From contig NZ_JAQBOD010000062.1 of assembly GCF_028288205.1 (NCBI RefSeq), positions 62,001 to 126,000 on the forward strand: DNA of 64,000 bases, given 5' to 3'. This document shows, in pieces, positions 1 through 8,012 of this stretch. Below the pieces are notes generated by a model. It was not told the DNA's origin, made no database searches, and worked only from the letters and a program-made list of their open reading frames with translations. Source of the stretch: Mucilaginibacter sp. (GTDB taxonomy: Bacteria; Bacteroidota; Bacteroidia; Sphingobacteriales; Sphingobacteriaceae). Position 1 is the stretch's first letter, and every line of letters starts with the position of its first letter. The translations under genes were made by a program, and so were the position numbers.

Positions 1-1033
1 CTTCCAGCATGCCTGCTGAGGAAATAATGATACAAGGCTCAAAATAATTTGATATCTGGCGGCTATCCTTTAATGTTTCAACATAAGTAAGGTTGTCAAA
101 CTCAAACTCATCACCCTGCGATCTGTAAAACTCCTGCGCTTCTTTATTAACAAGGTCATGATATTTACGGAAAATGCCGGTAGCCATACTGGCCATTGGG
201 CTATCAACAAATACTTTAACAGGCGGCAATAGCCCGCTGCTGAATATTTTATTCAGTGAATAAACTAATGATTGTGTACGCCCGATGCTAAACGCGGGGA
301 TTATCATTCGGCCCTGCTCTTTAATACAACATTTATCAATAAATTCAACTAAAGTGTCTTCAACGCTTTTGCCTGTTGTATGCATGCGGCCGCCGTAGGT
401 TGATTCTGTTACAATAAAATCAACCGGGGGCAAAGGTTGCGGGTCATCCAGTACCGGATAATTTTTACGACCGATATCGCCGGTAAAGGCAATGGATTTT
501 TCTGTTCCGCCGTCATTTACTTTAAATAGGGCAGCTGCCGCGCCCAATAAATGGCCCGCAGGTATAAAAGTAAGCTCAATATCGCCGGTTATACGGAAGG
601 GTTTATTAAAGCCAATGGTTACAAACCTATCCATCGCATCCATTACATGCTTTTGCAGGTATAATGGTTGCGCGTTGGTATTGAATTTTCCCTTACCATG
701 CTTACGGCTTTTGTGTGCCTTATTCATGAATATATTTACTGAATCTAATAACAATAATTCAGTCAGGTCGGCAGTGGGTGGGGTGGATAGTATCTGGCCG
801 TTAAACCCTAAACGCACCAGTGTAGGTATATTGCCCGAATGGTCAATATGCGCATGAGTTAACACCACCACATCTATTGCAGCCGGGTCAAATGGAAAGT
901 TTTCGTTTGATTGTATGCTGCGATCTTTTTCATAATCAAGCCCGCAATCTATTAATATTTTATATTGGCCAACCTCAAGTAAGTGCATGCTGCCCGTAAC
1001 CTGCCGGGCGGCACCATGTATAGTTAATTTCAT
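1..1033 (-). CDS. MBL-fold/beta-CASP metallo-hydrolase, RNA exonuclease-like (partial, C-terminus outside window)
   Basis: Read on the minus strand from the ATG at 1031-1033, the frame stays open to the window edge. It starts MKLTIHGAARQVTGS and carries the metallo-beta-lactamase signature THAHIDHSGN, then a second-half TGDIGR motif and the beta-CASP segment (STYGGRMH, PAFSIGRTQ, FVDSPMA). These features fit the family of bacterial homologues of CPSF73/YSH1, zinc-dependent nucleases acting on RNA. About 344 codons are present. Full members are about 450-470 residues, so roughly the last quarter is missing. The start overlaps the stop of the upstream gene by one base, so the two are probably co-transcribed. 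The family is certain, the in vivo substrate is not. Confidence 0.9.
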   Translation of the reverse strand, partial: MKLTIHGAARQVTGSMHLLEVGQYKILIDCGLDYEKDRSIQSNENFPFDPAAIDVVVLTHAHIDHSGNIPTLVRLGFNGQILSTPPTADLTELLLLDSVNIFMNKAHKSRKHGKGKFNTNAQPLYLQKHVMDAMDRFVTIGFNKPFRITGDIELTFIPAGHLLGAAAALFKVNDGGTEKSIAFTGDIGRKNYPVLDDPQPLPPVDFIVTESTYGGRMHTTGKSVEDTLVEFIDKCCIKEQGRMIIPAFSIGRTQSLVYSLNKIFSSGLLPPVKVFVDSPMASMATGIFRKYHDLVNKEAQEFYRSQGDEFEFDNLTYVETLKDSRQISNYFEPCIIISSAGMLE

Positions 1034-1563
1034 TAACGTTGTTTGTCTTCTTTTGCGCGTATCTGGTTTCTTAACAGCATTAAAATTATCATCAACAGGA
1101 TAATCACAATAATTATAAAATTACGCGATGCTTTATTCTGTAGTTCGGCATTTTTATCGCCCAGTTTCTTTAGCTGATCTACCTGGTCTCTTAACTGTTT
1201 TATGGTGTACATAAATCCTAAAGCATTTGTTTCTGTTTCTTTAGATTTATCCTGAACCTGGTTTTGCTGAAAAGTACGGTATTCTAACAATATCTTCAAC
1301 TGCTTGTAAATATCATTATCCGTTTTAACAATATCCATCAAAATATCGTTACTCCGGCGAATGTCTTTTTTTGTTTGCAGGCCAAAAATGCCGGTATGCT
1401 CACTTAAGCTTTTATCATATTGACCAAACTTAAGGCTACGCTCGGCAAGCATGCTGTTAATTTTTTTTCGCTGCAACTGATAAGCTAACGAGTCTGAATT
1501 TGCCTGCGCAAACACATCAGCAAATAAAAAGCAAAGCAATGCAACCAGTATTATTTTCTTCAT
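1033..1563 (-). CDS. Membrane-anchored coiled-coil protein with signal peptide, unknown function
   Basis: The 176-residue product has an N-terminal signal sequence ending FADVFAQA. It continues as a charged, glutamine- and lysine-rich helical stretch (residues 25-145, likely coiled coil) and ends with a strong transmembrane segment near residues 148-165 followed by basic residues RNQIRAKEDKQR. The topology suggests a periplasmic helical domain tethered to the inner membrane with a short cytoplasmic tail. It sits between a SAM hydrolase gene (ATGA overlap) and a beta-CASP nuclease gene (TAATG overlap), so it belongs to a three-gene operon. I do not recognise the family and assign no function. 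Confidence 0.75.
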   Translation of the reverse strand: MKKIILVALLCFLFADVFAQANSDSLAYQLQRKKINSMLAERSLKFGQYDKSLSEHTGIFGLQTKKDIRRSNDILMDIVKTDNDIYKQLKILLEYRTFQQNQVQDKSKETETNALGFMYTIKQLRDQVDQLKKLGDKNAELQNKASRNFIIIVIILLMIILMLLRNQIRAKEDKQR

Positions 1564-2345
1564 GCTATATATTCAAAATCAATTATTACACTATCGCCCA
1601 GGTTTAATCCAAGCAAACCGCTGGCATTACCTTTGTTAATAGCTATTTCTAAATGGTCGCTAATTCCAAACAGGCAAAGCTTTTCGCCTTCGGGCACCTC
1701 ATTATAGTGCCAGCTTAAATGATTTATAGTTTCGTTACGTTTAAAATACAAGGTAAACTGTCTGCCTCGCTGTACTTTGTTAAAAAATTCTTTGGTAATA
1801 TTAGTGATTACATTCTGGAACGAGTCAATATATATTACCGCGCCTTTTATCAGGCTCTTTTCAATAACAGGTTGCAAGTTCATTTTATTTTCAATGCTGC
1901 TTATAGGCAAACCTATTTCTGATAAATTTTTACCGCTTGCCAGGTGGCAGGCTGCTTTTACAAAAATATCGGCAAGGGGGAAATGCAAAAACTTCAGGTC
2001 CTGCATTATGTTTATTTCCACCATCTCATCAGGTTCTGTATTAAACATTAAAGAAAATATGCCATTATCGGCACCAACAAAATAATGATTTTTATAGCGT
2101 ACAGCAAGGTATTTGGTATGATCGCTGTAAACGGTATCAATACCAATAAGGTGTACAGTATTGTCTGGGAAATAATAAAAGCTGTTTTTTAATATAAAGG
2201 CGGCTTGTTGTACATTATAGGCGGCAACACTATTTGTTATATCAACAATATTAACGGTGGGCAACAATTTTAATATGCTTCCTTTAAGGGCAGCTTGATA
2301 AATATCTTTATCGCCCAAATCAGTAGTTAAAGTTATTATTGCCAT
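1560..2345 (-). CDS. SAM hydrolase / SAM hydroxide adenosyltransferase (DUF62 family)
   Basis: A protein of 261 residues starting MAIITLTTDLGDKDIYQAALKG. This is the N-terminal TDxGxxD signature of the family that includes SAM-dependent fluorinases and chlorinases and the commoner SAM hydrolases, which split S-adenosylmethionine into adenosine and methionine with water. The family's FVGADNGIFS segment and the C-terminal barrel ending NLGDSVIIDFEYIA are present. Length matches the family (about 260-290). Halogenases carry extra loop insertions that I do not see, so hydrolase is the better reading. It is the first gene of the minus-strand cluster and is divergent from phoH. Confidence 0.85.
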   Translation of the reverse strand: MAIITLTTDLGDKDIYQAALKGSILKLLPTVNIVDITNSVAAYNVQQAAFILKNSFYYFPDNTVHLIGIDTVYSDHTKYLAVRYKNHYFVGADNGIFSLMFNTEPDEMVEINIMQDLKFLHFPLADIFVKAACHLASGKNLSEIGLPISSIENKMNLQPVIEKSLIKGAVIYIDSFQNVITNITKEFFNKVQRGRQFTLYFKRNETINHLSWHYNEVPEGEKLCLFGISDHLEIAINKGNASGLLGLNLGDSVIIDFEYIA

Positions 2346-2448
2346 TAATTTTTTAAATATTTATTACTAATCTTGTACAAGCGTTAGACGCTGCAAATAT
2401 TCAATTTTTAATTCATAAAAATCAGCAACAAAATAATCAAAATTACTA

Positions 2449-3408
2449 TTGAACGAGCTCAAACTATCAATTGAAAATATTAACCCCGCTGTTTTATGGG
2501 GGCCAAATAATGATCATTTCGAGATCATAAAAAAACAATATCCAAAGCTTAAAATTGTTGCACGCGGCAGCGAGGTTAAAGTATTAGGAGATGAGCGTGA
2601 ACTAATTATTTTCGAAGAAAAGTTTAACCATTTGCTGCAGCATATTGAAAAGTTTGAGAATTTAAACATCACAGACCTGGAAAGGGTGTTGGGCTCTAAG
2701 ATAGATATTAATGCAACTGTCGATCAGGCAGCTGATAAATTTGCCAGCGGCGAGGTTATTGTTTTTGGCCCTAATGGTGTTATGGTTAAGGCGCGTACAG
2801 CCAACCAGCGTAAAATGGTTGATTGTATTAATAAAAGCGATATACTGTTTGCTATAGGCCCTGCCGGTACCGGTAAAACCTATACCGCGGTTGCTTTAGC
2901 GGTAAGGGCATTAAAAAATAAAGAGATCAAACGTATCATCTTAACCCGTCCGGCTGTTGAAGCAGGAGAGAACCTTGGGTTTTTGCCGGGCGATTTGAAG
3001 GAAAAGATAGATCCATACTTGCGCCCGTTATATGACGCGTTGGATGATATGATACCCGCTGAAAAGCTGAAATTATATTTAGAGAACCGCACCATTGAAA
3101 TTGCGCCGCTTGCATTTATGCGTGGGCGCACGCTTGATAATTGCTTTGTGATTTTGGATGAGGCGCAAAACGCTACCGATATGCAGTTAAAAATGTTTTT
3201 AACACGTATGGGGCCGTCGGCTAAGTTTATTGTTACGGGTGATGTTACACAAATAGACTTACCTAAAAAACAACAATCTGGCCTGCATACTGCCCTGCGC
3301 ATATTAACGGATATTAAAGGAATTGAAATAGTTTATCTAAGCGGCGAAGATGTTGTAAGGCATAAACTGGTAAGGAAAATATTAGAAGCTTACGGAGATA
3401 TACAATAG
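2449..3408 (+). CDS. phoH: PhoH family ATPase
   Basis: 319 residues. Walker A GPAGTGKT lies at about 137-144 and Walker B FVILDEAQN at about 233-241, typical of the PhoH P-loop ATPase with a KH-like N-terminal region. The start codon is TTG: no in-frame ATG gives the family's conserved beginning, and MNELKLSIENINPAVLWG matches how Bacteroidota PhoH proteins begin. The family is linked to phosphate starvation in E. coli and to RNA metabolism. The biochemical role remains poorly defined. It is transcribed away from the SAM hydrolase gene. Confidence 0.92.
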   Translation: MNELKLSIENINPAVLWGPNNDHFEIIKKQYPKLKIVARGSEVKVLGDERELIIFEEKFNHLLQHIEKFENLNITDLERVLGSKIDINATVDQAADKFASGEVIVFGPNGVMVKARTANQRKMVDCINKSDILFAIGPAGTGKTYTAVALAVRALKNKEIKRIILTRPAVEAGENLGFLPGDLKEKIDPYLRPLYDALDDMIPAEKLKLYLENRTIEIAPLAFMRGRTLDNCFVILDEAQNATDMQLKMFLTRMGPSAKFIVTGDVTQIDLPKKQQSGLHTALRILTDIKGIEIVYLSGEDVVRHKLVRKILEAYGDIQ

Positions 3409-3411
3409 TAG

Positions 3412-3500
3412 TTATTAGAGATTGAAGATTAGAGATTAATTATGCAGCTTTTATTTCGCCTGCTTAACTAATCTCTAATCTTTAATCTCCAATCTTTAAT
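3412..3500. repeat. Gene-junction imperfect inverted repeat built of ATTAGAG-like words
   Basis: The phoH-purC spacer is an imperfect hairpin. The left arm reads TTATTAGAGATTGAAGATTA and the right arm is nearly its reverse complement, ending AATCTCCAATCTTTAATAA. Each arm itself consists of degenerate 7-8 base direct repeats (ATTAGAG, ATTGAAG). Similar architecture recurs at other junctions in the window. It may act as a transcription pause or weak terminator, but there is no U-tract. Confidence 0.7.
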
Positions 3501-3505
3501 AACCC

Positions 3506-4450
3506 ATGAACGCAATAAAAGAAACACATTTTAATTTTACCGGGCAGACTAATTTTTATAAGGGAAAGGTTAGGGATGTTTATACCATTGGTAACAAATA
3601 CCTGGTAATGGTGGTAAGCGACCGTATATCGGCATTTGACGTGGTGCTACCAGAGCCTATCCCGTTTAAAGGGCAGGTATTGAACCAAATTGCGGCCAAA
3701 TTTTTAAAAGCTACTGCCGATATCGTTCCTAACTGGGTGGTTAGTGTTCCTGATCCCAGCGTTACTATCGGGCGCATTTGCGAGCCATTTAAGGTGGAGA
3801 TGGTAATAAGAGGTTATTTAGCCGGCCACGCTGCACGTGAATATAGTGCAGGCAAAAGAGAAATATGCGGCGTAAGCTTACCCGATGGTTTAAAAGAAAA
3901 CGATAAACTGCCCGAACCTATTATTACGCCTACAACTAAAGCCGCGGTAGGGCATGATGAAGATATATCCAAAGAGAATATATTAAAACAAGGTATTGTA
4001 TCTGTTGAAGATTATGAACAGTTAGAAAAATTTACCAAAGCTTTATTTGCACGCGGAACCGAAATTGCCGCTAAGCAGGGTTTGATTTTGGTAGATACCA
4101 AATATGAGTTTGGCAAAGCCGGTGGCAAGATCTATTTAATAGATGAAATACATACGCCCGATTCGTCGCGGTATTTTTATAGCGAAGGATATGTGGAAAG
4201 ACAAGCGAAAGATGAGCCGCAAAAACAGTTGTCAAAAGAGTTTGTAAGGCGGTGGCTGATTGAAAATAATTTCCAGGGAAAGGATGGGCAGGTTATACCT
4301 GTTATGACGCCCGAAATTGTACAGTCTATATCTGAACGTTATATTGAATTATATGAACAGATAACCGGCGAAAGCTTTATAAAACCCGAAGGAGAAAATG
4401 TGCTGAACAGGGTAGAAAGCGCTATAAAAAAAGCGCTGGCAGCATTGTGA
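3506..4450 (+). CDS. purC: Phosphoribosylaminoimidazole-succinocarboxamide (SAICAR) synthase
   Basis: 314 residues. The enzyme joins CAIR and aspartate with ATP in purine biosynthesis. Diagnostic segments are [11 protein letters not shown] near the N-terminus, [13 protein letters not shown], the [14 protein letters not shown] segment (here [16 protein letters not shown]), and [10 protein letters not shown] followed by [14 protein letters not shown]. The length matches the longer (about 300 residue) class and not the 240-residue E. coli type. The gene stands alone with the junction hairpin upstream. It is followed after 50 bases by a STAS gene with its own ATG. Confidence 0.96.
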   Translation: MNAIKETHFNFTGQTNFYKGKVRDVYTIGNKYLVMVVSDRISAFDVVLPEPIPFKGQVLNQIAAKFLKATADIVPNWVVSVPDPSVTIGRICEPFKVEMVIRGYLAGHAAREYSAGKREICGVSLPDGLKENDKLPEPIITPTTKAAVGHDEDISKENILKQGIVSVEDYEQLEKFTKALFARGTEIAAKQGLILVDTKYEFGKAGGKIYLIDEIHTPDSSRYFYSEGYVERQAKDEPQKQLSKEFVRRWLIENNFQGKDGQVIPVMTPEIVQSISERYIELYEQITGESFIKPEGENVLNRVESAIKKALAAL

Positions 4451-4502
4451 TTTTTATTTGTAAATAATGTGTTATATTAGCATTTAAATTACAGAAGAAA
4501 AA

Positions 4503-4880
4503 ATGAAGTTTACAGTTGATAAACACGAGAAGTATATTTTGTTGAAACTCAATGAATCAAAATTGAACTCATTGGTTACTCCACAATTAAAATCTGAGTT
4601 GATATTGATAAACACAGAGGGGCAAAGAAATATAATTCTTGACCTTTCTCAGGTTAAATTTGCTGATTCTTCCGGGCTAAGTAGCTTGCTTGTGGGCCAT
4701 CGTTTGTGCAAAAATGCAAATGGTTCTTTTATTCTTACCGGATTAAATGATGCTGTTACCCGTTTAATTACTATTTCTCAATTAGAAAGTGTCCTTACTG
4801 TTGTTCCTACATCAGGAGAAGGCATTGACTTAATTTTTATGGAAGAGATAGAAAAAGAATTAAAAAAAGAAGCAAGATAA
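4503..4880 (+). CDS. STAS-domain protein (anti-sigma factor antagonist-like)
   Basis: A 125-residue single STAS domain. The strand-helix-strand layout includes NIILDLSQVKFADSSGLSS. The DSSG at residues 55-58 holds the serine that is phosphorylated by kinase partners in SpoIIAA-type anti-sigma antagonists. A short acidic/lysine tail (EEIEKELKKEAR) follows the domain. It lies 22 bases ahead of the RNase Z gene and probably shares its transcript. No partner anti-sigma kinase or sigma factor gene is nearby, so which regulator it serves cannot be read from this window. Confidence 0.88.
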   Translation: MKFTVDKHEKYILLKLNESKLNSLVTPQLKSELILINTEGQRNIILDLSQVKFADSSGLSSLLVGHRLCKNANGSFILTGLNDAVTRLITISQLESVLTVVPTSGEGIDLIFMEEIEKELKKEAR

Positions 4881-4901
4881 TACTTACATTGTTTACCTGA
4901 T

Positions 4902-5813
4902 ATGAAATTTGAGGTAACAATTCTCGGAAGTAGTTCTGCAACTCCTATATATAATCGAAATCCAACCTCACAGGTGCTTAATATTAATGAGCGCCTTTAT
5001 TTGATAGATTGCGGCGAAGGCACACAACAACAAATGCTTCGCTTTGACGTTAGGGCAAGCCGCATTGATCATATTTTTATCAGCCATCTTCATGGAGATC
5101 ATTACCTGGGCCTGGTAGGCTTATTATCATCTATGCACCTAAACGGGCGTAAAAAACCCTTGAAGTTGTTTGGCCCGCCACAGCTTAAAGAAGTTATCGA
5201 TCTGCAGTTTAAATATTCTGAAACTCATTTACAGTATGATATTGAATTTACCATAACCAATCCCAATAAAGCCGAAACTATTATAGCTAATGAAGATGTT
5301 ATTATTGAAACTATACCTCTCGATCACAGAATAGCCTGTACGGGTTTCTTATTCAGGGAAAAGAAAAGGTTAAGAAAGCTGTTAAAAGATGAACTTGAAC
5401 GGATAGGGGTGCCGGTTGAAGTTTATACTTCATTAAAAAAAGGTGCTGACTATACTAATCCGGAAGGCAAGATTTATAAAAATGATACCCTTACGGTTGA
5501 TTCGGATAAACCTAAAACCTATTCCTACTGTTCTGATACAATATACAACGAACAATATTTTGACCAGATAAATAATTCAGACCTGCTGTATCACGAGGCC
5601 ACTTTTTTGCATAATATGGTTGACAGGGCAAATGAAACATACCACACAACCGCTTTACAGGCTGCAGAGATAGCCGTAAAAACAAATGCTAAAAAATTGC
5701 TGATAGGCCATTTCTCTGCACGCTATAAAACCCTGGATGAGTTGTTGGAAGAGGCCCAAAGTGTATTCCCCGAAACCAGCCTTGCTATTGAAGGAAAGAC
5801 GTTTGTTGTGTAA
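4902..5813 (+). CDS. rnz: Ribonuclease Z (tRNA 3' processing endonuclease)
   Basis: 303 residues, the normal size for bacterial short-form RNase Z. The zinc motif HLHGDH is at residues 62-67 and is preceded by LIDCGEGTQQQ. Later metal ligands appear in the SYCSDT and LLYHEATF segments and in the final LIGHFSARY histidine motif. It removes 3' trailers from tRNA precursors. The start MKFEVTILGSSSATP is the family's conserved N-terminus. Confidence 0.95.
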   Translation: MKFEVTILGSSSATPIYNRNPTSQVLNINERLYLIDCGEGTQQQMLRFDVRASRIDHIFISHLHGDHYLGLVGLLSSMHLNGRKKPLKLFGPPQLKEVIDLQFKYSETHLQYDIEFTITNPNKAETIIANEDVIIETIPLDHRIACTGFLFREKKRLRKLLKDELERIGVPVEVYTSLKKGADYTNPEGKIYKNDTLTVDSDKPKTYSYCSDTIYNEQYFDQINNSDLLYHEATFLHNMVDRANETYHTTALQAAEIAVKTNAKKLLIGHFSARYKTLDELLEEAQSVFPETSLAIEGKTFVV

Positions 5814-5836
5814 AAATAGCTTGTAACTTACCACAA

Positions 5837-5971
5837 CGTCATTGCGAGGAACGAAGCAATCTCTGCACTTGCTAATCAAATATGAAAAGTATTATTCAAG
5901 GCACTGCATAACACAAACAACTCTTATATTGAATATCCTATGTAGAGATTGCTTCGTTCCTCGCAATGACG
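5837..5971. repeat. Perfect 28-bp inverted repeat, ATTGCGAGGAACGAAGCAAT type
   Basis: The left arm 5837-5864 and right arm 5944-5971 are exact reverse complements (core ATTGCGAGGAACGAAGCAAT), separated by 79 bases. The element fills the space between the convergent rnz and MCE genes. Repeats with this core occur in intergenic DNA of many bacterial genomes. Here it could serve as a bidirectional terminator or be a remnant palindromic mobile unit. Confidence 0.9.
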
Positions 5972-5981
5972 CACGGGGGAT

Positions 5982-6932
5982 TTATTTATCCTTCTTCCCG
6001 CCGCCAAATACAGAGAAGTGAACATAACGTTTAGGATTTGCTTTCAGATCTAAGAACAGCAAGTTCAGATTATCAGAGGCGGCCTGTAAGTTTTTATATA
6101 GCTTATCATCGTTTAACAATAACCCCATCGAGCCTTTGTTGCTGTTGATATTAGCCATAGTGGCTTGCAGATCGGCAACAGCTTTATTGGCATTATCCAA
6201 TGTTTGCCTGATGTTTGAATTGGCCAGATCACCGCTAAATCTTTGAAGATTTGAGGTAATGCCTGTTAAACCGGCACTGGTGTTTTTTAAATTTGAAGAT
6301 ACATCTTCTGCATTAGATAAAATACCGTTAATGTGCCCGGTTTGCGCGGCAACCAAGTTATCTATCTTTTTAGTTGTGCCTTCCAGTGTTTGCAATGCGT
6401 TTGCAATGCTGGTGAAGCTCCTGTCCACATTTTTTTGAAAGTTTGGGTTTAGTATCTTATTAATTGAAGCAAGGGACGAATCTAATTTGGTGATCAGGTT
6501 TTCGGCTTTGGTTTGTATAGGCTGCAGGCTTTCTGCCAAACTGCCTTGGATATCAGCACGTAGTGTATCCCTGTTTTCTGCAAGTTCTTTACTATCTCCT
6601 AATTCAAAAATAATGGCTTTACCGCCCAATAGATCAGTGCTTACTAATTTGGCAAGTGTATTTACCGGTATTTTATATTCAGATTTTATTTTAAATTCAA
6701 CAGTGGTGCGCCCATCCTGATCCAGTTGCATTCCTGAAACGTGACCTATCGGGAAACCATTTACCAATACCGGTTTTGATACAGATAGCCCATCTACACT
6801 TTTATATACAGCATAAAATTTATTGGAACCCGAAAACAAGTCATTTCCTTTTAAAAAGCTATATCCAAATATAAGTACAGCAATTGCTATGGTGGTTAAT
6901 GCGCCTATTTTGGTTTCGTTTGATATATTCAT
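5982..6932 (-). CDS. MCE/MlaD domain lipid-transport protein
   Basis: 316 residues. An N-terminal transmembrane anchor (about residues 10-27, IGALTTIAIAVLIFGYSFL) is followed by one MCE domain (about 37-112: YAVYKSVDGLSVSKPVLVNG, then VSTDLLGGKAIIFEL). A long helical C-terminal region of about 200 residues resembles the extended needle of MCE proteins. MCE proteins carry phospholipids between inner and outer membranes with an MlaEF-type ABC transporter, whose genes are not in this window. It follows the amidase gene by 110 bases on the same strand. Confidence 0.88.
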   Translation of the reverse strand: MNISNETKIGALTTIAIAVLIFGYSFLKGNDLFSGSNKFYAVYKSVDGLSVSKPVLVNGFPIGHVSGMQLDQDGRTTVEFKIKSEYKIPVNTLAKLVSTDLLGGKAIIFELGDSKELAENRDTLRADIQGSLAESLQPIQTKAENLITKLDSSLASINKILNPNFQKNVDRSFTSIANALQTLEGTTKKIDNLVAAQTGHINGILSNAEDVSSNLKNTSAGLTGITSNLQRFSGDLANSNIRQTLDNANKAVADLQATMANINSNKGSMGLLLNDDKLYKNLQAASDNLNLLFLDLKANPKRYVHFSVFGGGKKDK

Positions 6933-6974
6933 AGTGTAGATTTAAGATTTGAAATATTAAATTTGAGATATTTG

Positions 6975-7013
6975 GATGAAATATAAATGAATTTAATTCA
7001 CTTATGTTTCATC
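6975..7013. repeat. Junction hairpin between amidase and MCE genes
   Basis: The left arm GATGAAATATAAATGAA (6975-6991) pairs with the right arm 6997-7013 at 15 of 17 positions around a 5-base loop. The wider spacer 6940-7040 also contains degenerate AGATTTGA/ATTTGAGA words like those of other junctions in the window. It may stabilise or attenuate the amidase-MCE transcript. Confidence 0.6.
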
Positions 7014-7042
7014 ACATCTCCAATCTAAGCCTCACATCTTGT

Positions 7043-7957
7043 TTATTTTAGAACCTGCTCCACCTCGTCCTTGTAATACTTTAGGGCCCTTACAATAGAA
7101 CTTACTATTTCGTCCTGTCCTTTTTCAGAATTTAAGTAGGCCTCATCATCAGGGTTATTTATGTATCCTGTTTCAACCAATACTGCCGGCATTGCACTAT
7201 GGCAAAGCACTAAAACACCTTGTTCGCGTATTCCCTCGCTGGGCCTGCCATCAGTCTCAACAAATTCTGTATTAATCAAATTTGCCAAATGTATGCTCCC
7301 TTGCCTGAATTTGCTTTTATACTGGTTTATCAGGATAATAGATTCCGGGTCATTCGGGTCAAAGCCCGCGTTCATTTCGGCGTCTTCACTTTCACCGCCC
7401 TCCAACTGGTTTTGTTTTATAGCCTTTTCTTCTTCTTTTGTACGGTGCAAACCATAAACAAGCATTAAAACGCCCTTGCCAGACCGGTTAGGAACACTAA
7501 CCGTATTATAAACAGGTTTACCGTGTCTATGGCCAACTACTTCCCGCACACGCCTGTCTGATAATGAATTGCAATGTAATGATATAAAAAGGTTACCCTT
7601 ATTTTCATTAGCTATCTCTGATCGCCTTTCCCACGAAACATCTTCTTCTGTTGTGCGTGTTAATACCGCTTTAACATTGTTTAACTCTTTTTCTATCGCT
7701 TTTTGCAATTTTAAGCCTATTGCAAGCGTTACACCTCTTTCGGTAGAAAAAGAACCTGATGCACCATGAGAGAAATGACCAGTACCGGTAGGTTTGCCGC
7801 CATGACCCGGATCAATAATAATTGTTTTAAGTTTAAAACCACTATTTACAACGGTATCTTTTCGTACTATAGGGGCTAACTTAAATGAAAATAGAGAAAA
7901 GCACACCAGTAATGCCGATAATCCACAAATCAATCTTTTCAATGCCTTATTTTTCAT
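7043..7957 (-). CDS. N-acetylmuramoyl-L-alanine amidase (Amidase_3)
   Basis: 304 residues with an N-terminal hydrophobic export signal (residues 8-26). The amidase_3 zinc residues are visible as IDPGHGG (about residues 48-54), the glutamate in STERGVTL, SLHCN and the C-terminal catalytic glutamate in VLVETGYINN. It cleaves the amide bond between muramic acid and the stem peptide. A charged insertion of about 60 residues (KPVYNTVSVPN to SEDAEMNAGF) sits between the third ligand and the final glutamate, where related enzymes have a regulatory helix. The divergent neighbour is the LptD-like gene. Confidence 0.93.
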   Translation of the reverse strand: MKNKALKRLICGLSALLVCFSLFSFKLAPIVRKDTVVNSGFKLKTIIIDPGHGGKPTGTGHFSHGASGSFSTERGVTLAIGLKLQKAIEKELNNVKAVLTRTTEEDVSWERRSEIANENKGNLFISLHCNSLSDRRVREVVGHRHGKPVYNTVSVPNRSGKGVLMLVYGLHRTKEEEKAIKQNQLEGGESEDAEMNAGFDPNDPESIILINQYKSKFRQGSIHLANLINTEFVETDGRPSEGIREQGVLVLCHSAMPAVLVETGYINNPDDEAYLNSEKGQDEIVSSIVRALKYYKDEVEQVLK

Positions 7958-8012
7958 TATTTTTGAACGCTGTTAAAACTTATATCTGCAAAAATACTAT
8001 TCATAATCAATT

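Noticed and set aside
1560..2345. SAM-dependent fluorinase or chlorinase
   Set aside because: The halogenase-specific loop is not visible and no halometabolite genes are nearby. The SAM hydrolase reading is more parsimonious.
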